Below are positions 1 to 4,537 of a DNA stretch of 6,983 bases, in pieces. Under the pieces are notes generated by a model that worked only from the letters and a program-made list of their open reading frames with translations, did not search any database and was not told the DNA's origin. Numbering within the stretch: position 1 is the first letter of the stretch; every line of letters starts with the position of its first letter. The DNA is from Bacteroidota bacterium (lineage in GTDB: Bacteria; Bacteroidota; Bacteroidia; Flavobacteriales_D; JABDKJ01): contig JAQCAN010000128.1 of the NCBI GenBank assembly GCA_027621335.1, forward strand, positions 1-6,983, given 5' to 3'. Position numbers and translations under genes: made by a program.

Positions 1-2945
1 GTATTGCCAGGCTTATCTCGGCCGCTGAGAATTTCCCTGATCAGAACAAAGAGATCCTCAAGCGCATCTCCGATGAAGCGACAAAACTGGATACTCCGAT
101 TCTTGGAATCACAGGTACAGGAGGGGCTGGAAAATCGTCCTTGGTGGATGAATTGGTGAGGCGTTTCTTGGTGGATTTCCCTGAGAAGACCATCGCCATC
201 GTCTCCGTGGATCCGTCCAAGCGCAAGACAGGAGGCGCTCTTTTGGGAGACCGCATCCGCATGAACAGCATCTTCAATGACAGGGTCTTCATGCGCTCTT
301 TGGCGACTAGGCAGAGCAATCTGGCCATGAGCAAATATGTCAAAGAGGCGGTGGACATCCTCAAAGTGGCCAAGTATGACTTGATCATCCTCGAGACTTC
401 GGGCATAGGACAAAGCGACACAGAGATCATCGACCATTCCGATGTCAGTCTCTATGTGATGACCCCAGAATACGGTGCCGCTTCGCAGTTGGAGAAGATC
501 GACATGCTGGACTTCGCAGACATCATCGCGCTGAATAAGTTCGATAAGCGGGGAGCCTTGGATGCGCTTCGTGATGTCAAGAAACAATACCGCAGGAACC
601 ATCAGCTCTGGGAGGCGGATGAAAAGGACATCCCTGTCTTTGGAAGCATTGCTTCGCAATTCAACGATCCGGGGATGAATGCCCTCTACAAGGCCGTTCT
701 AGAAAAAGTGAATGAACGTAAGCCTGAGGCCGGATTGAAGAGCAGCTTCCACTCGGTGGATGAGATCTCCGAGAAGATCTATGTCATTCCACCGAAGCGC
801 GTGCGCTACCTCAGCGAGATTGCTGAGGGTATCCGCAACTACAACGAAACGGTAGAGAAGCAAGCCGAAGTGGCCCAGCAACTCTATGCCTTGAAGTCCT
901 CCATGGAGCTGATGAAAGAGTCTTCGAGTGCCGAGGAGTCTTCGAGTGCCTCAGACTCCAAGGAGGATAAGGACCCTGAGGCCTACGAAGGGTCCGTTGT
1001 CAAAGGCTTACGCGAACGCTACGACCAATTGATCAAGGAGTTCGACCCGAAGAACATGGATGTTCTGGAAGCCTGGGAGGAGAAAGTACAACGCTACAAG
1101 GATGACGTCTATGCTTTCAAAGTGAGGGACAAGGTCATTGAGATAAAGACCCATACCGAATCCTTATCCCATCTTCAGATTCCCAAAGTGAGCCTCCCTC
1201 GTTATAAAGGTTGGGGCGACATTCTGAGATGGAGCCTTCAGGAGAATGTCCCAGGGGAATTCCCATTCACTGCAGGCGTGTTCCCCTTCAAAAGGGAAGG
1301 AGAGGACCCGACTCGAATGTTCGCAGGAGAAGGAGGACCTGAGCGTACCAATAAGCGATTCCACTATGTCAGTCTAGGCTTGCCCGCCAAGCGACTCAGC
1401 ACTGCATTTGATTCAGTCACGCTCTATGGAAGGGACCCGGGCACCCGCCCAGACATCTACGGGAAGATCGGCAATGCAGGAGTGAGCATCTGTTGCTTGG
1501 ATGATGCGAAGAAACTCTACTCGGGCTTCGACCTCTGCAACCCGAGGACCTCGGTCTCCATGACCATCAATGGGCCAGCGCCCATGTTGCTGGGCTTCTT
1601 CATGAATGCCGCCATCGACCAGACCTGTGAGAAATACATCAAGGCCCATGGTCTGGAAAAGGAAGTGGAAGCCAAGATCGAGGCCATCTACAAGGCTAAG
1701 CGGACATCTCGCCCAGGCTACAACACCGACAAATTGCCTGAGGGCAATGACGGCCTCGGACTCATGCTGCTTGGAGTGACAGGAGATGAGGTCCTTCCGG
1801 CTGATGTCTATGCGGAATGTAAGAAACAGGCCTTGGCCAATGTGCGAGGTACTGTTCAGGCCGATATCCTGAAAGAGGACCAAGCGCAGAACACCTGCAT
1901 CTTCTCCACGGAATTCGCCCTTCGACTCATGGGAGACGTGCAAGCCTATTTCATAGACCATAAGGTCAGGAACTTTTACTCGGTCAGTATCTCAGGCTAT
2001 CACATTGCTGAAGCCGGAGCCAACCCCATCTCACAGTTGGCCTTCACCTTGTCCAATGGATTCACGTATGTGGAGTACTATCTGAGCCGAGGGATGAGCA
2101 TCGATGATTTCGCGCCCAACCTCAGCTTCTTCTTCTCCAATGGTATCGACCCGGAATATGCGGTGATTGGTCGGGTCGCTCGAAAGATTTGGGCCAAGGC
2201 GATGAAGGAGAAATACGGGGCCGATGACCGCTCTCAGAAACTGAAATACCATATCCAGACCAGCGGACGCAGCCTGCATGCGCAGGAGATCGCCTTCAAT
2301 GACATCAGGACCACACTACAGGCTCTGTATGCCATCTATGACAACTGCAATTCCCTTCATACCAATGCCTACGATGAGGCAATTACGACTCCTACGGAGG
2401 AGAGCGTCCGCAGGGCGATGGCCATCCAATTGATCATCAACCATGAGTTGGGATTGGCGAAGAATGAGAACCCACTACAAGGCTCATTCATCATCGAAGA
2501 GCTGACCGACTTGGTGGAGGAAGCCGTCATGATCGAATTCGACCGCATCACAGAACGTGGAGGCGTGCTGGGTGCTATGGAGACCATGTACCAGCGCGGA
2601 AAGATCCAGGATGAGAGCATGTACTATGAGATGAAGAAGCACACCGGGGAGTTGCCGCTCATTGGAGTGAACACTTTCCTCAGTGCCGAAGGTTCACCAA
2701 CCATCCTTCCAAGGGAAGTCATCCGAGCGACCGAGGAGGAGAAGCAGGACCAGATCGCCACGGTCACGGCCCTTCAAGAGCGGAACAAGGAAGCCGCCAA
2801 GGAGCAATTGAGGCAACTGCAATTGGCGGCCATCGAAGGACAGAATGTCTTTGCCAATCTGATGGAAGCCTGCAAAGTCTGCTCCCTAGGTCAGATCACC
2901 GATGCCCTCTTCGAGGTTGGAGGACAATACAGACGAAACATGTAA
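1..2945 (+). CDS. icmF: Fused isobutyryl-CoA mutase IcmF (GTPase + mutase domains), 5'-truncated by window edge
   Basis: Cytoplasmic adenosylcobalamin-dependent mutase, predicted to interconvert isobutyryl-CoA and n-butyryl-CoA, fused to its own G-protein chaperone. The frame is open from base 3 (980 codons visible). A TTG at 141 lies inside the P-loop region and is not the start. The first 100 or so residues, which carry the B12-binding domain in this family (full length about 1,090 residues), lie off the left edge. Numbering visible residues from base 3: Walker A GTGGAGKSS 38-46; MeaB-type VDPSKRKTGGALLGDRIRM 69-87; Walker B region DLIILETSGIGQSD 126-139; guanine-specificity NKFD 178-181. 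A charged linker (about 270-370) contains a Ser/Glu-rich stretch. The mutase barrel then runs to the end, with PGEFPFTAGVFPF around 417-429, QNT at 629-631, SISGYH with the conserved His at 667, and a typical IcmF C-terminus GGQYRRNM. Phe427 and Gln629 sit where methylmalonyl-CoA mutase has Tyr89 and Arg207, which favours isobutyryl-CoA. A relative with a different acyl substrate remains possible. Confidence 0.93.
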   Translation, partial: IARLISAAENFPDQNKEILKRISDEATKLDTPILGITGTGGAGKSSLVDELVRRFLVDFPEKTIAIVSVDPSKRKTGGALLGDRIRMNSIFNDRVFMRSLATRQSNLAMSKYVKEAVDILKVAKYDLIILETSGIGQSDTEIIDHSDVSLYVMTPEYGAASQLEKIDMLDFADIIALNKFDKRGALDALRDVKKQYRRNHQLWEADEKDIPVFGSIASQFNDPGMNALYKAVLEKVNERKPEAGLKSSFHSVDEISEKIYVIPPKRVRYLSEIAEGIRNYNETVEKQAEVAQQLYALKSSMELMKESSSAEESSSASDSKEDKDPEAYEGSVVKGLRERYDQLIKEFDPKNMDVLEAWEEKVQRYKDDVYAFKVRDKVIEIKTHTESLSHLQIPKVSLPRYKGWGDILRWSLQENVPGEFPFTAGVFPFKREGEDPTRMFAGEGGPERTNKRFHYVSLGLPAKRLSTAFDSVTLYGRDPGTRPDIYGKIGNAGVSICCLDDAKKLYSGFDLCNPRTSVSMTINGPAPMLLGFFMNAAIDQTCEKYIKAHGLEKEVEAKIEAIYKAKRTSRPGYNTDKLPEGNDGLGLMLLGVTGDEVLPADVYAECKKQALANVRGTVQADILKEDQAQNTCIFSTEFALRLMGDVQAYFIDHKVRNFYSVSISGYHIAEAGANPISQLAFTLSNGFTYVEYYLSRGMSIDDFAPNLSFFFSNGIDPEYAVIGRVARKIWAKAMKEKYGADDRSQKLKYHIQTSGRSLHAQEIAFNDIRTTLQALYAIYDNCNSLHTNAYDEAITTPTEESVRRAMAIQLIINHELGLAKNENPLQGSFIIEELTDLVEEAVMIEFDRITERGGVLGAMETMYQRGKIQDESMYYEMKKHTGELPLIGVNTFLSAEGSPTILPREVIRATEEEKQDQIATVTALQERNKEAAKEQLRQLQLAAIEGQNVFANLMEACKVCSLGQITDALFEVGGQYRRNM
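915..950 (+). repeat. 18-bp tandem repeat (2 copies) inside icmF linker
   Basis: Two adjacent 18-bp units (915-932 and 933-950) differ only in the first codon (AAA versus GAG); the remaining 15 bases are identical. They encode K-E-S-S-S-A and E-E-S-S-S-A and are followed by SDSKEDKD. This creates a short acidic, serine-rich low-complexity segment between the GTPase and mutase domains. The unit length is a multiple of three, so copy-number change would keep the frame. Confidence 0.85.
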
Positions 2946-2950
2946 GCTCA

Positions 2951-2966
2951 TCTTGATCTATCAAGA
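2951..2966 (+). terminator. Possible terminator hairpin after icmF
   Basis: TCTTGAT and ATCAAGA form a perfect 7-base inverted repeat with a two-base centre (in practice a 6-bp stem with a 4-base loop), starting 5 bp after the icmF stop codon. No U-rich tract follows, so intrinsic termination is uncertain. It may only protect the mRNA 3' end or be part of the repeat unit. The equivalent position in the second tail copy (ATCTTGACTGACAAACAG) has lost the symmetry. Confidence 0.3.
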
Positions 2967-2970
2967 GGGT

Positions 2971-3018
2971 CACTGAGCTTGTCGAAGTGAGCCTGTCGAA
3001 GTGAGCGAAAGTCGAAGG
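2971..3018. repeat. REP-like array of GTCGAA motifs (CACTGAGCTTGTCGAAGTG type)
   Basis: CACTGAGCTTGTCGAAGTG at 2971-2989 is followed by further GTCGAA cores at 2995 and 3011 (the first at 2981), with GTCGAAGTGAGC occurring twice (2981-2992 and 2995-3006). TCACT (2970-2974) can pair with AGTGA (2986-2990), giving a small hairpin. From memory, sequences of this kind (reverse complement CACTTCGACAAGCTCAGTG) are common intergenic repeats in many bacterial genomes, including Bacteroidota. A degraded second set lies at 3076-3105 (cores ATCGAA at 3084 and GTCCAA at 3098, also 14 bp apart). No transposase lies nearby. Confidence 0.65.
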
Positions 3019-3048
3019 GTTGGAGGACAGTACCGCAGAAACATGTGA
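3019..3048 (+). pseudogene. Remnant of an icmF C-terminus (VGGQYRRNM-stop)
   Basis: These ten codons read V-G-G-Q-Y-R-R-N-M-stop, identical in protein to the true icmF end at 2916-2945. They differ at five bases (CAA/CAG, AGA/CGC, CGA/AGA, TAA/TGA), and every change is synonymous, including stop for stop. No start codon or upstream coding sequence accompanies it, so it is a fragment and not a gene. A further copy at 3116-3139 matches this one better than the true end: it shares the CGC arginine codon but has CAG to TAG, AGA to TGA and ATG to ATA changes. Confidence 0.7.
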
Positions 3049-3139
3049 GCTAATCTTGACTGACAAACAGGGTAACTGAGCTTATCGAAGTGAGCCTGTC
3101 CAAGGGTAGGAGAGGAGGATAGTACCGCTGAAACATATG

Positions 3140-3294
3140 TCATTTAGACTTAATGATAGTCCTAATTCACAAAAAAATTGATTGAAAGGCATCTAAAGCG
3201 CTGCCTCATCCAATAAATTAGTTCTTGCCTTTGCTCTCCTATTATTAGACCATATTGGATAATGGGACCGTCCCTCAAGTAGATATCTTGCGCC
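3140..3294 (+). other. AT-rich intergenic leader upstream of the kelch gene
   Basis: This is the remaining 155 bp between the repeat cluster and the kelch start. It is AT-rich with an A7 run at 3171-3177, and contains no open frame of note. A weak candidate for a Bacteroidota-type promoter is TTTG at 3230-3233 followed, 19 bp later, by TATTGGAT at 3253-3260. The -7 half is a poor match to TAnnTTTG, so this is only a suggestion. The spacing to the start codon at 3295 would be plausible. No ribosome binding site of the AGGAGG type precedes the start, as is usual in this phylum. Confidence 0.3.
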
Positions 3295-4509
3295 ATGCGC
3301 AAATCAAAACAACACATTTCTCGAAGAATCGATATTCAAGTTGTACTAATAATGATGACCGTGCTTTTAAGCTCGGTCGGATTTGCTCAAGTGTGGGAGG
3401 AGCTTTCTGCCCCTCCTTTTCCAGGGCGTCACCATGGCATTGGGTTTTCACATGAGGGCTTCGGGTATGTCATATCTGGGAGCGATTCCAGAGAGGTCTG
3501 GAAGTACACTCCTGGAACGGATAGCTGGGAACAGCTGGCAGACTATAGCTCCGCGTTCAGAGGATTTGGTATAGGAGATATGGCCGATGGGATAGGATAT
3601 TTTGGTTTTGGATTTGTCCAAGGCGGTGGTCAATCTGGGTATGCTGATGACTTATGGGCTTTCGATGGCGCAACAGAATCATTCACCCAACTGGCTGATT
3701 GTCCTTGTGAGCCACGCCTACATCCGGCTTTGATAGCCTTTGAGGATAAAGTCTATATGGGGCTCGGAAGTGGAGTGGGAGGCAACCTCGGAGATTGGTG
3801 GGAATACGATGTGACTTCCAATTCATGGACTGAAAAGGCCACATTCATTGGAGCCAATCGCCACCATCCGTATCAATTCAAAATTGGAGACTACATTTAT
3901 GTGGGTTCGGGCCATCAGTCTGATTGGTACCGCTATGAACCTGCAGCAGATAGCTGGACTCAGGTTGAATCACATCCTTCATACGTTAGGGTAGCTGGCA
4001 TTCAGTTCGCCTATGGAGGAAAAGGATACACCCTGAGTGGTGTGGCTGACTATAATGGAGATAACCATCAGCCAATGCCAACAGGAGAATTCTGGGAGTA
4101 TGACCCGCTCGAGGATGCCTGGACCGAGTTGCCACCACATCCTGGCTTGTCACGTTGGGCCTCTGCCTCCTTCATTATCGATGGTTGGATCTATATGGTT
4201 GCTGGGCAAGTGTATGATGGAGAAACCAGTGTGTACCGTTACCAATTGGGAGACACACCCACGGGTGTCGAGGATAACAGTGCAACGGAGCCCCTTAGCC
4301 TTAGACCGATGCCCTTCGTGGATCACATCGAATTGCCGGCTAGAGGGTCGTGGATCTCGGCCACCATTTTTGATATAAGGGGGTCCATCGTGAGTGTACC
4401 TGTTTTCGAAGGCAAAACCCTTAGGGTCGATGCTCTGCCCAATGGCATCTATGTGCTTGAGCTCAAGGACAATGAGACCATCCTGCGTCAGCGCATTGTG
4501 AGAGAGTAA
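3295..4509 (+). CDS. Secreted kelch-repeat beta-propeller protein with T9SS type A sorting domain
   Basis: Predicted secreted or cell-surface protein of 404 residues. The ATG at 3295 is the first start after an in-frame TAG at 3280-3282 and gives a clear signal peptide: a basic N-terminus (MRKSKQHISRR), a hydrophobic core at about 14-28, and likely cleavage after GFA at residue 31. Six kelch-like repeats follow, each with a glycine-rich strand and then an aromatic pair plus a D/E-S/A-W/F turn: VWKY..DSW (68-78), LWAF..ESF (120-130), WWEY..NSW (168-178), WYRY..DSW (211-221), FWEY..DAW (266-276), and a weaker final VYRY (313-316). Together they should close one six-bladed propeller. Residues 333-404 look like the T9SS C-terminal sorting domain: a LSLRPMPF start, IFDIRGSIV, LPNGIYVLEL, and a basic RQRIVRE end. 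The ligand or enzyme activity is not apparent; kelch propellers of this kind can be binding modules or sugar-active. CPC at 136-138 is the only close cysteine pair. Confidence 0.88.
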   Translation: MRKSKQHISRRIDIQVVLIMMTVLLSSVGFAQVWEELSAPPFPGRHHGIGFSHEGFGYVISGSDSREVWKYTPGTDSWEQLADYSSAFRGFGIGDMADGIGYFGFGFVQGGGQSGYADDLWAFDGATESFTQLADCPCEPRLHPALIAFEDKVYMGLGSGVGGNLGDWWEYDVTSNSWTEKATFIGANRHHPYQFKIGDYIYVGSGHQSDWYRYEPAADSWTQVESHPSYVRVAGIQFAYGGKGYTLSGVADYNGDNHQPMPTGEFWEYDPLEDAWTELPPHPGLSRWASASFIIDGWIYMVAGQVYDGETSVYRYQLGDTPTGVEDNSATEPLSLRPMPFVDHIELPARGSWISATIFDIRGSIVSVPVFEGKTLRVDALPNGIYVLELKDNETILRQRIVRE

Positions 4510-4519
4510 TGCTCCTACG

Positions 4520-4537
4520 TGAGGTCATTGAACCTTA
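4520..4537. terminator. Weak shared hairpin between convergent genes
   Basis: The 25 bp between the kelch stop and the stop of the minus-strand glycosidase gene hold a weak inverted repeat: AGGT 4522-4525, loop CATTGA, ACCT 4532-4535. One wobble pair and one more pair extend it to the glycosidase stop codon. There is no T tract on either strand. It could serve both converging transcripts, but the stem is short and may be chance. Confidence 0.2.

Larger units (their letters stand above)
2916..3139 (+). repeat. Three degenerate tandem copies of the icmF 3' end and its downstream flank
   Basis: Copy 1 begins at 2916 with the real last codons (VGGQYRRNM, stop) and runs into noncoding flank to about 3018. 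Copy 2 (3019-3105) starts 103 bp later with the same codons, then a recognisable flank: both copies have an ATCTTGA near the start, GGGT(C/A)ACTGAGCTT further on, and CGAAGTGAGCCTGTC after that. Copy 2 lacks about 16 bp near its end. Copy 3 (3106-3139) keeps only the codon-like part, with an insertion of about 5 bp and two internal stops. All copies are in the same orientation. Copy 2 is not in the icmF frame, so it does not extend the protein. Confidence 0.85.

Noticed and set aside
141..143. TTG at 141 as the start of the mutase gene
   Set aside because: The same frame is open to base 3, and the P-loop GTGGAGKSS lies just before this codon, so the protein begins outside the window.
1413..1961. 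A 182-codon minus-strand open frame within icmF
   Set aside because: It lies opposite the conserved mutase barrel and shows no domain features of its own.
3019..3048. Read-through extension of IcmF into the second tail copy
   Set aside because: The copy is in a different frame from icmF and lies behind the TAA stop, so it cannot extend the protein without several independent errors.
2971..3105. A CRISPR array in the repeat-rich intergenic region
   Set aside because: Repeats are about 12 bp with only 2-4 bp between them, or about 100 bp apart with similar flanks. There are no unique spacers of constant length and no cas genes.
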